From NCBI GenBank assembly GCA_025602905.1, contig JAHLKI010000002.1, positions 1,302,001 to 1,366,000 of the forward strand: a stretch of DNA of 64,000 nucleotides. Reading direction: 5' to 3'. Source of the stretch: Phlyctochytrium arcticum. Taxonomy: Eukaryota > Chytridiomycota > Chytridiomycetes > Chytridiales > Chytridiaceae. Each line of letters starts with the position of its first letter. Positions within the stretch are counted from its first letter, which is position 1. Shown one piece after another: positions 1 to 11,998 of this stretch. The translations under genes and the position numbers were made by a program. Below the pieces are notes generated by a model. The model searched no databases. It was not told the DNA's origin and saw nothing but the letters and a program-made list of their open reading frames with translations.

Positions 1-1
1 G

Positions 2-2886
2 AAATACTTCTCCTCTCTTGACATTAAGGAGGCCTATCACTGCGTTCCGATCCGCGAAGGTGATATCCAGAAGACTGCTTTCAAGACGCGTTTTGGACAT
101 TTCGAGTATGTTGTCATGCCATTTGGGTTGACTAATGCACCCGCAACGTTCCAACGCATCATGAACAAAGTCTTCGGGAACATGTACGACGACTATGTTA
201 TCTCGTACCTTGACGATATCCTCGTCTTTTCAGATACGCTTGAAGAACATCAAAAGCATGTCGAAACTGTTTTGGCAACTCTTGAATCAAGCGCTCTGTA
301 CGTCAAACCATCCAAATGCTCGTGGGCAGTACAGGAGGTTGAATTTTGCGGTCATATGTTGGGAACATCCGGTGTGCGAATCTCGGACAGCAAAGTTGCT
401 GCCGTGAACAATTTCGCCACCCCCAAGAATTTCAAAGATATTAAATCCTTCCTCGGTTTGACAAATTACTTGTCATCTTACATTGACGAGTACGCAAGGA
501 TCGCGCATTTCCTATCGGAGCTACAGTCTGGCAATAACCCGTGGAAATGGGGCGATGCGGAGATATCAGCGTTTAATACACTGAAAGAAAAAATCTCAAC
601 GGCTCCTGTTTTGATGCCGTACGATCCTGCCAAAGAAGTCTATGTGTTTTCGGACGCATCCGGCTTCGCCATCGGTGGATGGCTTGCTCAGCCAGTTGAC
701 GCAGACGACCCCATGCCCTCTCCGTTACCTACGACGGTACATGGATTCAAAAACCTGCCCAAACTGCGACCGGTCTTGTATTTTTCCCGAAAATTACAAG
801 ATGCGGAGACACGGTACCCGGTCCACGAACAGGAACTCCTCGCCCTCGTCAAAACGTTGAAAGCCAACCGACAGTTCCTTTTGGGACGCCATTTCCGCGC
901 GTTCGTCGATCACAAATCTCTGATCTATTTACAGGATCAGCAGCATTTGAGTCGACGACAAGCGAATTGGGTCGAGTTCCTTCAACAGTTTGACTTTGAC
1001 ATTGAGTATCTCCCTGGCGAATGGAACACGGTGGCCGATGTCCTGAGCCGAAACCCCTATTTTGCCCCGCGATGTGCTGATTGCGCCCAGCGTGTTACGA
1101 TCAACGCCATCGCCGTGCATTCCGCCAGCACTCCGAGCGACAAGTCTAATCTTGTTGTGCCGGTCAACGCTGCGCGTGCCAAGAAACGTGCCAAGAAGCA
1201 ACTTGCACAGGCAACACAACAACTCGAGCTCCCCGTTGACCTGACGGTTTGGGCCGAATTGTTGCTTACAGACAACTTCGCTCTTCAAATGCAAAAGACA
1301 CTTGAAGACAAGGCATCGGCGCCGCACACCTTGACGGTCCCTGAACGGCGTTATTCCGTGGAAGTCCTTCCGGAGAAAAGCAAAAACGGTGAAACCCTCA
1401 CCTTGCTCCGTTACGAAGATCGCCTGTATGTACCCGATGCCCTCCGAAGTGCATTGCTCGCGCAATATCACGATACGTTGGTTACGGGTGGCCACACTGG
1501 TACAGTAAACATTCGACATATGGTCGTCTGCTGCAAGAATACCATTGGCCGACTATGGAATGCGACGTTGCAGCTTATGTTCGCACATGTGCAACTTGTC
1601 AATGCTTCCGAAGTCCCGCACGAGGTGTCGGACTATTACGCTCGCTCCCAGTGCCTGATAAGCGCTGGCACACCATCGGCATGGATCTAGTCTCACTACC
1701 TAGGACGGAATCGTGGGGGGGGAAACCTAGCCATAACGGCGACTACTACGATGCCGCCCTGGTCATAGTCGACTATCTGTCAGGACGTGTGTACCTCATC
1801 CCTTGCAACATGGAGGATTCGAGTCAAGAGCTTGCGTATCTCTTCACCCAGCACTTCTTCAAGAACGAAGGTGCTCCCAAGGTCATTGTCAGCAATCGCG
1901 ACAGCCGCATCTTAGCCGAATTTTGGCAATCTTTTACCGCTGCTCTTGGAATCAAGTTAGAGGTGGCGACCGCTCGACATCAGCAGACAGACGGCAAATG
2001 CGAACGCAAAATCAAGTCTGTCAAAAACGTGCTGAAGGCCTACAAAGACGGCGATGGCAAGAACTGGGTTGATATCCTACCCTTGGTTGAGTTTCACCAC
2101 AACTCAACACCATCAAATACCGGCTATGCCCCGTTCATGATCGACAAAGGCCGCCTCCCACAGGTCAATGGTGGACACCATACCAGGGAAGGTCTGCAGG
2201 AGATATCCCAGCCAACAAATCGGCAAGTAGCCAAGTTTGTTGATACCCTCCATGAGATCGAACGGGTGGTACAAAAACGGTTACGCGATGCACAAGATGT
2301 GCAAGCAAGGAACCATGACAAGGGTCGGCGGACGCTCATCTTCGAGAAGGGCGATTCAGTTTTACTCAAACGCAAAGGGATCCACATTCCAGCTTTGGGT
2401 AAGCTTCCGGAGAAACTTCGCCAGGATTGGCTTGGTCCATTCAAGGTCAAAGGAACCGGACCGCACCCTGATACCTACACGCTGGAACTACCTCATCCAA
2501 TGCGTATGGTACATCCGACATTTCATGTCGACATTCTGAAGCCGTGGCACAAACCTGGCTCTATTACCCATCGTGCCACGAAGGATGCGCCGGAACCTGT
2601 GCTGGTCAACAGCGAGGAACTTTGGCTCATCGACCGTATTCTGGACGAGCGGATCCGTCACAAGAAGCGGAAATACTTGGTTCAATGGGAAGGCTTCGGG
2701 CCAGAGGACTCAACTTGGGAACCGCGGGAACACCTTGAGCAAACCGACGCGCTGAAAGCATGGGAACTAGCACGTCCCTCAGCACCCAAGAGTTCAAAGC
2801 AAAAGAAAGCCCAAAACGAAGCATCGGCAACTGACATTTCGTCTACAGCCGAGCCCCTATCGAAACGTTCACAACGCAAACGCTAG
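2..2886 (+). pseudogene. Ty3/gypsy chromovirus pol (RT-RNase H-integrase-chromodomain), 5' truncated and frameshifted
   Basis: The frame is open from the window edge and enters in the middle of reverse transcriptase: FSSLDIKEAYH and the catalytic YLDD motif are followed by the RNase H region (VFSDASG, YPVHEQELLA). The H-H-C-C integrase zinc finger spans 1490-1610, followed by the rve core and a C-terminal chromodomain (about 2625-2740: LIDRILDERIR..YLVQWEGF..STWEP). The chromodomain places it in the chromovirus clade, which targets modified histones. Two defects are visible. The frame shifts near 1500, inside the zinc finger. The second catalytic Asp of the integrase, normally the D of an SD dipeptide, is Asn here (VSNRDSRI, codon 1894-1896). 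The copy is probably dead. Gag and protease lie outside the window. Confidence 0.93.
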
Positions 2887-3336
2887 TGACGTCAAGGAAG
2901 ATGTGTTTCATATTCAAAGTATCACATTCTCAATGAGAGAATACCGCATGACTGCTATCAAAGCAACGAGTGTCCTCTTGCAACACTTCACGTCATTCAT
3001 TACTATTCGGGACCTCCCATCCCATATCTTGATACTACCTACGCGCGCGCACCATCTCAACACTTTGAGACCCACATCCAAGGTTGCTCCTTGCTGACGA
3101 CGCGTCTCGCACGTCAGAACTCCGGTAGGCCTGATCAGCCTGAGCTGAGTTGATGCATCATCTATGCATAGGTGATGAGAGGCCGGGGAAACATTTATCT
3201 CCGTCATTACGCGTAATTTCCTTCAACGCAAGGAAACACATCCTTACCTTCATACCTGTGCGAACATGCGCACACGGTTGTTGCACAATCTGCAACGAGA
3301 GTCTCGGGGAAGCTGCAAGTAGCAGCTATTCATGCC

Positions 3337-3805
3337 TGTGACAACAGTGAAATTGACTTGGAGGTGATCCAACACAATTCAGGTGACCAAACGTCTGGCG
3401 TTGTTCGGTTTGTTCACTTGCACCGCTGGCTTCTATACACGTCTGGCGTGTTCGGTGTATAGTTGCCCGGTGAGGTTGTGCTGGTGACCTGATACTTCAA
3501 TCTTTCTGCTGACACACGAACCCTGATTTGAAGCCTCGCTCCTCTTTCCAGCATCGAGTCTGAGGGGGGTGCAGCGGGCTCTTGGTTCGCTGCGCATTGT
3601 CCGCACCACTGCGCAAACAGCGCAGTGCCGTGCCACATCACACGTGTTGTTTTGTTTTTCTTTTTGGATATCCCATCCTGCACTGTACATTTTCAGACTC
3701 TTTACGCTTTCTCTTTGCTCTGCGCTAAAGCAATACACAACCCGACTCACGCACCCTGGGAAGGTGCATTACCGTCCATACCACTTTTTACCCGAAAACG
3801 CTACA
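3337..3805 (+). repeat. probable 3' LTR of the Ty3/gypsy element
   Basis: The right edge is supported by alignment with a second LTR fragment that ends at 36651 next to a gypsy gag gene. The two share the blocks CTGTACATT, CTCTTTACGCTTT, CTGGGAAG-TGCATT and GTCCATACC, and both end in CA. The left edge at TGTGACAACAG is a guess from the TG rule; no clear polypurine tract touches it. The 450 bp between the chromodomain stop (2886) and here are untranslated element sequence. Confidence 0.5.
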
Positions 3806-5456
3806 GTTAGCCTCTGCCAGAAAAGCGGTGATATGAATCAAAGTGCAACGAATTAACCTTCTGATGATTTAAATACCTCGACCTCCTCCTGTAAAGATTT
3901 TTTTCTGCGCTCAAAAGCACAAAGCGATCCTCGCTCTGATGTTTTGCAATACGCCCTTGTAGTCTGCTTTCTCGCGAACTCATTGAATCAAATGTTGACA
4001 GGATAATGGACCTCGAGTCAGTTTACAGTCCAGGGCCAGCTATTTTGTCTGAAGCAATTTGAGATGGATCCCCCACGCAAAAAAAAATCTGTGCCACTGG
4101 GCACTGGCTTTCTGTATCAAAGTGTCTCTGGGAGTATCTCCGAGTGCCTAACCCTGACGCCCTTTGCCGAACACCAATATACAACTTGAAACCATACAAA
4201 AGAACATCGCCCTTCAGAAAAAAAAAGCTCCATAAAACGTTACTCTATGCTCCCGGAGAACGATACAAGTACAGGTGAATACAGTATATTCGTGCCTCAA
4301 TAGGAGGTTCAAAATTTTCCCCTGGCGCGCTGGCCTAGCGTCGGAGGGGAAAAGCAGACTTGACTCAAAAAAATCCTCACAAATAGAGAAATCTTCCCTT
4401 GGCAAAGGTTATGGGGCAGATATCGCCGTAAAATATGTTCGCTCGCCTTTTCATTGTCATCAAGACAAACGTCCCCCTGCCAGCGTCGGTGGGGAAGCTC
4501 AAACTTGACTCAAAAAGGCCCTTATACACATAAAAAAAGCTTCCATTGGAAAAAGGTTCTGCGGAAAATACGATCACACTAACACCCTAAAGATAAACCT
4601 TTCTTGGCACCGTGGAATAAAATAAGAAAGAATTATTCTGTTGTGAGAAAGTTGGAGAATGTCTCGAAATTATCTTTTTGCATTGATCCCCATTGTTATA
4701 TGTAGCATTGCTGTGGCTGCGGACAAGGTTGTCCCGAATGTAAGCTCTCCGACCATACGCATCCGACATGTGTACCTCTCATTGTTCCATGCCAGTTCTG
4801 AATCGGAGATGGTTGGCTCAACAGCGCGGACGAGTGCAGTTATCTCCCATTAGGGACCCCCCCGAATCCATACATTATCTATGCGTGTTTGTCGATTTCT
4901 GTTTCTAAGCACAATGTCATCCGTTTCTGCTTCAAGGTAGATTGTACAAAGATCCTTTTTTTTTGAAAGTTGGGGGAAACACAAGCTGCCTTGTTGCGTA
5001 ATTCGAAGTACTGTAGGCAGCATGCCGCCGATAAGACGGAGTTTCATTTCAAGAAGAAGTAATGTACTCGAGTAACCTATATTTTGGTAACAATCAATTT
5101 TGACAAAACTAAAGCTACTGTATTCTCCTGTATTCTATAATCAAAATGTCACGAAGTTCAAAACCTCGGAGTACTGAACTTGATTCCGCCTGCACTGTCC
5201 CGACGCCGGGTTGCTTTGGGGTTGCTTGCCAGGTTCACAGAAACAATCAAGTCCAGCACCCCGTGGTCGGGAAATAGACGCGCACACGAAAAGACAAAAA
5301 ATGCGCGTCAGCAGGAACGCGTTGACGTGAATTGTAGCCTAAAAAAATTGAAGTTAGCCCAAATTGTGGGTGATCTCGAGTCTCGACAGAGGACGGGGGA
5401 TAATGATCCTTGATAAACGAAAACGATAAAGATGAAAAGCATACAAACAAGGTGTC
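3806..5456. other. gene-poor stretch between the gypsy LTR and the MULE-type gene
   Basis: No protein family is recognisable here. It contains a diverged direct repeat at 4340-4563. A 64-codon ORF at 4659-4853 (+) starts with a signal-peptide-like stretch (YLFALIPIVICSIAVAA) and runs into a GTAAGC donor-like site at 4739. It could be the first exon of a secreted protein, but nothing downstream supports that. The last 400 bp are presumably the 3' flank of the minus-strand transposase gene. Confidence 0.3.
4340..4563. repeat. diverged direct repeat, two copies about 142 bp apart
   Basis: Copy 1 is at about 4340-4415 and copy 2 at about 4482-4563. Shared landmarks in the same order are GCGTCGG.GGGGAA, ACTTGACTCAAAAA, CTT-CC-TTGG-AAAGGTT and a GG doublet. 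The divergence indicates an old duplication with no coding sense. Confidence 0.6.
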
Positions 5457-7979
5457 TCAGATGGTGGAGGTTGCCAATTGCATGGCCCGCAACTTTTTCA
5501 ACTCCTCCAACTTCTTGTGCAGTTCCGTTTCCTCTTCAAGCAACTTGATTTGTTCCCGTAACTTGGCGGAGCGGGCGGCAATGGCCGCATTGGCGATATC
5601 AATTTCATCTAATTCCGACACGGCGGGAGTAGTGGCTGCTGGTACTGCGGACGCAGGCAGGGACGCAGGGACGGGTACGCGGGCAATGGGGGCATCGGCA
5701 AACACGGGGGCATCGGCAAATACGGGGGCATCGGCAACCACGGGGGCATCGGCAAATTGTGGCGGCGGGGATTGACTCGGGCGCGGGAGCACCAGCCTTC
5801 GCAGGTCCTTCCCCTTTGGCCTTGGCCGCACGCCTCGCAGCCGCGGCTTGCCTGTTCTTCTCCGTCTGGGTGGTGGTTTTCATGGCCTTGTACCGCACCC
5901 CCTTCGTTTTTCCTACCTCGGATTGGCGCCAGCGACGCCGGTCATACATCTGACGCTCTCGAATGCAGTGCAGTAGGCTGCCAGCCATAAAGTCACGGTT
6001 TTGATCTTTGTGCATGCCCTCAATCGGGTTTGTATCGGTCCTTTTGTTCCGATTAGTTTGATTTTCACGAACGGAACGGCTGTCACAACTTACATCGTGA
6101 TCGCCCATATACAGTATCTCGCGGAATTTTTGAGAAAGCTGGATTGAGGGACGCAATAATGTAGGGTTGTTGGTACAAGGACACCCAATCCTTTAACTGG
6201 AGACCGCGTTGCGCACCGACCTGCGTGATTGTGTTAATTCCTGCAATAATCCAAAGTCTGACATCTGGTATTTCTCTCACCACAACTATCTGCTTGAACA
6301 GAGCCTCTAAGGTAGCGGGTTGGTCGGCAATTGCAATCTGCTTCATCAAGGCACGCAATCCCTTCCTCGCCTCTCCAGGAGCATTCTTGTTAACATTTCT
6401 TGTAACATCGAGAACAATTAGAATTGCGATATTGGAAATAGCAGTGACATGTTTACCTGTCAAAATGCACTTTGCACGACTTTAGCACATGCTGAAGATG
6501 CTCGGACCAAGTCATTTTGGTCGTATCCGCGGTCATCTTCTCCAAAAAAAGCCCCAGACCTTTGTACTGACCGGGGTCGAGATCAGACAGGACTACAGTT
6601 ATGCACCCGTCCACATTACCGTGGACATGGCGAAACCGCAGACCCTGACCAGTCTCGTCGCGGCAAAGGGTATTAACCATTTCAAAAACGCGACAATAAA
6701 CATTGGCGTCTTTCCCATCTGTGTAAATTCGCACGGCTGCCATCACTAGAATGAGGAATAAAATTTAGTGGGCAGATTGCAAGCGGGAATTTGAGCGCAA
6801 CACATACCCATAGCGTTCTTGCCAGCAACGCCACGCTCCATCATGGCTATCTCCCACTCATTGAAGTCCCTTCGGATTCCTTTAAATGTCATATCGATTA
6901 ATACCGCGCCTCCCTTCTTCAAACCTAGTAGTTGGCGCTCCAGCGCGCACAGTACAATCATCTTGTTGGACGGGGTGTATTCTATATCCGAATTAGAACG
7001 GTGCCTGCAGAGAAAAAGTCGAGTTTGTTGAGACGTACCTGCTTTGCGGATATACAGAGTACTGTATCTTCTTCGTCTCTTTTTTGATACTGAGTGAACA
7101 TTTCTGCCATGACTCCCAAAACTGACTCCCCAAAGGGGTCCCGTCCGCGTCTCTCTGCCGCCGTCAGCCTTCTTACTGACGACAAGTCATTGAAACTCAA
7201 GTGAATGTCCGCCGCGATAGATTCCGGTAAACGTCTATTATGAGCCATGAGAAACGTCCAGAATGAAGAGAAAAAAACATGGCACGCTCACCCAAACCAC
7301 GTCTGCAGGTAGCGTCCACCAATGATGGCACGCGCTGAGAGTACTGTATACCGCTGCTGGCACCAGCCAGAAATGTTTGTAATTGGCTGCGAATGTCAGT
7401 AGGGATCTTGACAGGAGGGGGAGGGGGATGGGTATGGACACCATGCGAGAGGAGGATCACAAACGGAAACGCCTTCTGGTCCAAGGGGGTAATTTTTGTG
7501 AATGTCACCGAACACTCTTTGCGCACCACTTTTGCCGCCACGATCTCATCATTGTCCAGACAGTGAAAATCGACTTAAAGAATATGTCATTAGGAAAGGA
7601 ATGAAAAACAATTGTCAGCCACACTCACAGCATTCTTTCTGTTTCGACGAATAGGGTAGCACCGTACTGCAGCGTGTTAGAGCCTGGGCATTTTGGGGGG
7701 GCCGCTCTCTGGGTTGACTTTCGTGAGCAATCAGCCTCTTCACAAATTCAATGTCGTGGGACTCCGGGACTTTGACGTAGGTATGCGATTGTCCGTGGAC
7801 CCACTCACTGCAGCCATAAAAGTATTCGCCCCGTAAGCCAGCAACGATAAAGGCAGGTGCTTGCTGTTGTAATGGATTGAGAAGTTAAATTAAAAAAGGT
7901 CCTGCCAGTCGCACAATAGTACAGTACCTGCTTAAACTTTTTCAGCACAAGAAGGCCCATACATTTTCCGTCATCCTGA
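5457..7979 (-). pseudogene. MULE-type transposase with WRKY-GCM1-like zinc finger, 3' part
   Basis: This multi-exon minus-strand gene has the signatures of the fungal MULE branch that carries WRKY-GCM1 zinc fingers. In order it shows GCSEW..GQSHTYVKVP (about 7800), a Cys-rich stretch and an HTHPPPPPVK segment (about 7420-7445) typical of the GCM1-type finger. The DDE core follows: first Asp in LIDMTFKG (about 6890), second in LSDLDPGQYKGLG (about 6575), Glu in TNPIEGMHK (about 6020). The C-terminus has an alanine/proline linker and a coiled coil (KLREQIKLLEEETELHKKLEELKKL). Introns carry GT-AG borders, for example the GTAAACATG donor after CKVHFDR. A frame change in the linker near 5760 suggests decay. 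The 5' part lies at 11999-13053, separated from this part by an inserted transposon. Confidence 0.72.
5687..5758 (-). repeat. 18-bp minisatellite in the transposase linker
   Basis: Four near-perfect 18-bp units (GGGGGCATCGGCAAACAC on the plus strand) encode the minus-strand repeat ADAPVF/ADAPVV just before the C-terminal coiled coil. Slippage here could explain the frame change next to it. Confidence 0.85.
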
Positions 7980-10900
7980 GGGCAACCCCCAGGACGGACC
8001 TCCCAGATATGGTTAAATGAAGTATAGTCTTTACCCGAAGTTTTTTTTTCTTTCAAGTTTGTATATGAGATTTCTCCCGACTGGCCCGGGATTGCAGTAA
8101 CGATTTTTAACAAGTATTTGAAGATGATTTTGTATATGAAGTTCATATGGAAATGATATACAATTTTGTCTTTATCATGTAACATCTGATGTCTTGACCC
8201 CCACCTTTTCCACAAAGATGTCTCTAACTTTTTTCGCACATCGCCTCGGCGGCTGAAACGTTGAATAGTTGCTGAATATACATATATAAGTCATCTGCCA
8301 AGCGGGTTGCTTCAACACGAAGGTGTTTACGAAGTTCTGGGGCAGGTAAGATCCCCAATAGATAGTATTGATGGGGCAAAGAATGAAATTGTGTTGATAC
8401 ATGATGGTGAAACAGAAGAGGAGGGCTGAAAAGTGCTGAAATAAAGGGGACAGATTAAAGTATTTATAAAAGAGTGACAGATTGTGAATGTGAAAGGATG
8501 TAAGGGTAGAGAGAAAGAGATAATGCTTGAAGAATGACCGACCAAATGTGAGGTGGTTGAAGCAGAGGAGTGATGACTTTGAGATCTGGAAGTATCTTTT
8601 GTTCAGGAAATGTGGGAAAGGTAGTTTACAAAGGTAATTCTCACCTCATTCTTCGTCATCGCCATCATCGTCTTCCAACTCGACTTCTCCAGATGTGCAA
8701 GCCAAATTGGTGACCCAACTTTTCCAATGCTTTACGCAAATCTCTTGCATGAGATGCTCACACGGATCTTGCTGGAAAGAATCGCAATGACAGGCGGGAA
8801 TGATTTTAGAAACTGGAGAGTCGACGGTTAGCCACTCTATCTTATCCGGCTTGACTTTTGAAGCGCTCGCGTTTGGCTTCGGCGTAATGTCGCCCAGCGG
8901 CTGGCGGTCTTCAAGGTTCGGGGCATTGGGAGTATTGTCGGCGACTGGTTGGCGGGGTTGGCGGTCTTCGGGCTGCTTGACAAAATCATAGGCACGGTAT
9001 TCCTCCAGCTTCGTGATGGAACCAAGGTTTAAATCCGCACTCCAAAAAGGCAAAGGCAGAATTCTCTCTGAGATAAATGCCAAGACCCCAGGAGCCCGTT
9101 TTACAAAAGAAAAAGTTCCATTCTCTTTCCTCCGCTTAGGAGGACTAGCCTCCATGGCGTCGGTGAGACTGTGATCACTCATCAGCTGGTAACCCGGCAC
9201 GAGCTTTTGCGAGGCCGAGTGTTGCTTCTCCTTACTGCCTTGAATTGAAAAGCTCCCGTCAACCGCCATGACTCGCTCGAATATTTTGGTGACATACGTG
9301 GCCATGGTGGCGAGCTGTTCATTGTAATAGGTTGCGCGTCCACTTGCTGCGGTACCCCGCGATGCATCGCTGGCAGGAAAGGAGCCCATGAGATGCGAGT
9401 GGGCGATGCGCCTTTCCTTCTCCAGCTTGTTCTGCTTCGCTGCTTCCGCTAAAAACGCGGATGCCCCAATGTCGGATACAGCGGTAATGAACATCGTGTT
9501 TACAACAGCGGAGTTTTCCGAATCATACGGTCTCAAGGCGGCACGAATAACGGAGTGGAAGACTTCCAGATCTTCCGAGCTTGCCCAGGGGAGGAAGCTG
9601 CGGAGGGCTCTCAAAACCTCCTCCTTTTTCATACCCTTGAAGTAATGAAGGTTGCCGAGAATGTATAGGATGATGTTGACATAATTCTTTTTCCCGTATC
9701 TGATAAAGAATGGGAGGAGACGCTTGCAAACATCACGGTATTTTCCCATATCACCAGATGCCATAACATTGCCGGCGTCAAGTGCCATAGGTAGGTCCTC
9801 GTCGAAAACGCGCAGCAATGCCTCTACAAAAGTTCGCTGCACATCTGTCATTTGGTCTTTGTGTGCTTCATACAGTGCCTTCATCTCTTGACGACATTCA
9901 TTCCAAGCCAAAAAAATCATCAAGAGAAGCATCACCCGCCTTTCCGGCCTCATTTTAACCACCGAGACAGTGAAATTTGGGAAAGCGGAACCCCAAATGG
10001 GCATAAAGAGCCCAAAGTTCCAAAGAATCAAAGCTATAGACGCTCGGTTAATAATTTGTCAGACCATAAGTCAGTTACCACAAACCTTGCTGTGCATTGA
10101 GGGCGATATGCATGCCGTCCGGCCACGCGAGCAACGCTGTCCGGAGACTCCGCCCTGGCTGCCCCCAAATGACCTTGAGGACATTGACCCACACGTAGTA
10201 GTCCCCTACTACCCACGTGCATCCGTTTGGGTATTCTCTGACAAAATCCATCATGAGTTGGACCAGAGTTTGGACATCCTGCCAGGTCTTCATCTTATTG
10301 GGGACGGCAGCGAAAATTTTGAAATCTTTCAATTGCGCCGCTTTTGTTGAAAGGTCGAATTGATAAAGTGTTCGAAATTTTCGGTCATCCAAAGACTCCA
10401 AAAAGTGGTCAACATAGTTGAGTGATGATGAGTATTGAGTGGATGAGGGCAACGAAGCCAGAACAAAGTCTTCAGCATCAGTTTTGGTGGGATCCGACAT
10501 GACACTGAAGTCGATGTAAGGCTGTTCTGGTCTTGGGAGTGGGGCAAGGGTTTCACCAAAGTTTTCAGAGACATTCGGTGGAGCCTTCTGATAGAATTTG
10601 ACAGCCAGGTTAGCCTGGGTGTATGCTTCTGAGAACTTGGAAGTATTCGCTGATCCCGGGCTTCCTCGAACGCGAACGCGATTAAAATCGTCAAGTTTGA
10701 GAATGATCACTTCCGCACCGCTAGCGACTCTAGCCTCCAAGTCGACCTTGCTCTGATCCACGGTAACTATCATCTTTTTCCGCCAGTGCCTTGGTGCAAA
10801 TGACAGGTTCAGTGCAGACAACAGCTCCTTGTCTGTGTCAGTGAGAGATTTGCAGGTGGTGAGAGATTTGCAGGTGGTGAGAACGTGCTGTTTGACATAA

Positions 10901-11998
10901 TTAATTGAGGATGTATGGTCTAGCAAGCTAGCAGCCTGCATTGCGATCGCCACCATGATCACGCGCCTTCGTCTACCCAAATCTGTTTTCCATGAAGAGG
11001 CCTCAAACCCGAGAAAAGTCGCCATCTTGGTTGCCAGTTGGTCACAGTTCGAGTCGAGATGGTCGATAAACTCCTCCAGACTGGCTGCAAACGGCATTGG
11101 AGAGGTGAAAGGGTTTTCGCGTAATAACTTTGTGGATTCTTTGATGTTGATGGGTTTGGGTTTGGGGGTGGGGGTGGGAGTTGGGAGTGTTGCGACAATG
11201 GTAATGGGAGGAGTATCAGTTTGTGTACCGGCATCAGTGTGGTGGCTCACAGCAGGCTCGTCCTCCACCAATGTCCTTCTTCCGAATCTTTCAGGATGCT
11301 GCTCAGCAAAGCTCTTGAAGCATCTGTTACAGAAGACTGCTTGAAGAATCCAATTCTCCTTGCTATCATAATGCAGCTTCGATCCATGCGATTGTAAAAA
11401 GGCAATATCCGAAAGATCACGAACGTAGAAGTTCCCAGATTCTTTGCACCGACACTTCATACATCCCGCAGCATATAGCACTACCCGCTGTGATTTCCTC
11501 TTCACCCTCTTCAGTTCACAGACTCGCGGACTATCGAGAATCGCGTCGGTGTCGCTCATCTTGACTTGCAGCCTGAGGCTTTCGCATACACCGTATGGGC
11601 TTGACCTTCGATTCCGAGTTAGAATATAGGCCCAAAAACAATCTGTGTGAATGCCAATACTTATCTCCAGCTGGCCTCTTGCTCAGGAGCAGCAAAAAAA
11701 GAAGGGAAATAATAGCCAATCATGTTCGTTTGGCACGATGTAACCATTACAAAATGGCGCCAAAGAAGCTTGTACCACAAATGAATCTGATACTCATACT
11801 TCTTGTTCAGCGAAATGTCGCGCCGGTAGGCCATCTTTTGGAGCTTTCCAGTAGCAGCAATGCTGGTCAAAGATTCTGGAGAGTGCTTTTGACGCTGGCG
11901 GAGATCGCGTATTACCTCAGCAGCGCAGCGCAATTATTTCCTTTTTAGTACAGGGTTGATTTAACTAAAGCTGGGAGGTCCGCCCTGGGGGGCAACCT
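7980..11998 (-). mobile_element. TIR transposon inserted in the GCM1-type MULE gene
   Basis: The left end (about 7980-8020) and the reverse complement of the right end (about 11955-11998) match over CCCCCAGG-R-CGG, ACCTCCCAG and then GTTAAAT. That is about 40 bp of imperfect terminal inverted repeat. The element is about 4.0 kb and holds one two-exon gene family (8646-11559). The 600 bp at 8020-8645 contain no ORF I can support. The MULE-type gene stops on one side and resumes on the other: the exon resuming at 7978 (DDGKCMGLLVLKK) corresponds to EDGEECKGTSVLRQ in the related gene at 63.3 kb. No clean target-site duplication could be fixed (CCTGA versus CCTCG). I do not recognise the superfamily. 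Confidence 0.6.
8646..11559 (-). CDS. unrecognised transposon protein (two large exons)
   Basis: Exon 1 (11559 to about 10075, about 490 aa) starts MSDTDAILDSP. It has a Cys-rich N-terminus (CMKCRCKES, VFCNRCFKSF), a proline-rich spacer (PTPTPTPKPKP) and a C-terminal half with WVVGDYYVWVN and LLAWPDGMHIALN. A GTAACT..TATAG intron of about 45 bp near 10030-10075 joins it to exon 2 (to 8646), which has LLLMIFLAWNECRQE, FIRYGKKNYVNIILYILGNLHYF, a spacer with repeated EDRQP and an acidic C-terminus after CHCDSFQQDPCEHLMQEIC. The invariant-looking GD-x-x-x-W and H-x-x-x-N pattern, in single-gene elements, recalls transposase-like multi-copy fungal proteins such as DUF6589. That resemblance is from memory and weak. 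A 15-bp duplication gives the doubled LTTCKS. It sits alone between matching inverted repeats, so it is probably the element's transposase. Confidence 0.55.

Noticed and set aside
929..1519. 196-aa minus-strand ORF
   Set aside because: Shadow of the gypsy pol frame, with no domain of its own.
4659..4853. 64-aa ORF with signal-peptide-like start
   Set aside because: Only one possible exon; no downstream exon, homologue or promoter evidence. Mentioned in the stretch entry only.
10836..10880. Short perfect direct repeat, considered as a CRISPR-like or regulatory repeat
   Set aside because: It is a 15-18-bp in-frame coding duplication (LTTCKS twice); there are no spacers and the genome is eukaryotic.
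11595..11948. 117-aa plus-strand ORF beside the right inverted repeat
   Set aside because: No recognisable motif; a minus-strand frame of 90 aa over the same DNA is no better. Treated as untranslated end of the TIR transposon.
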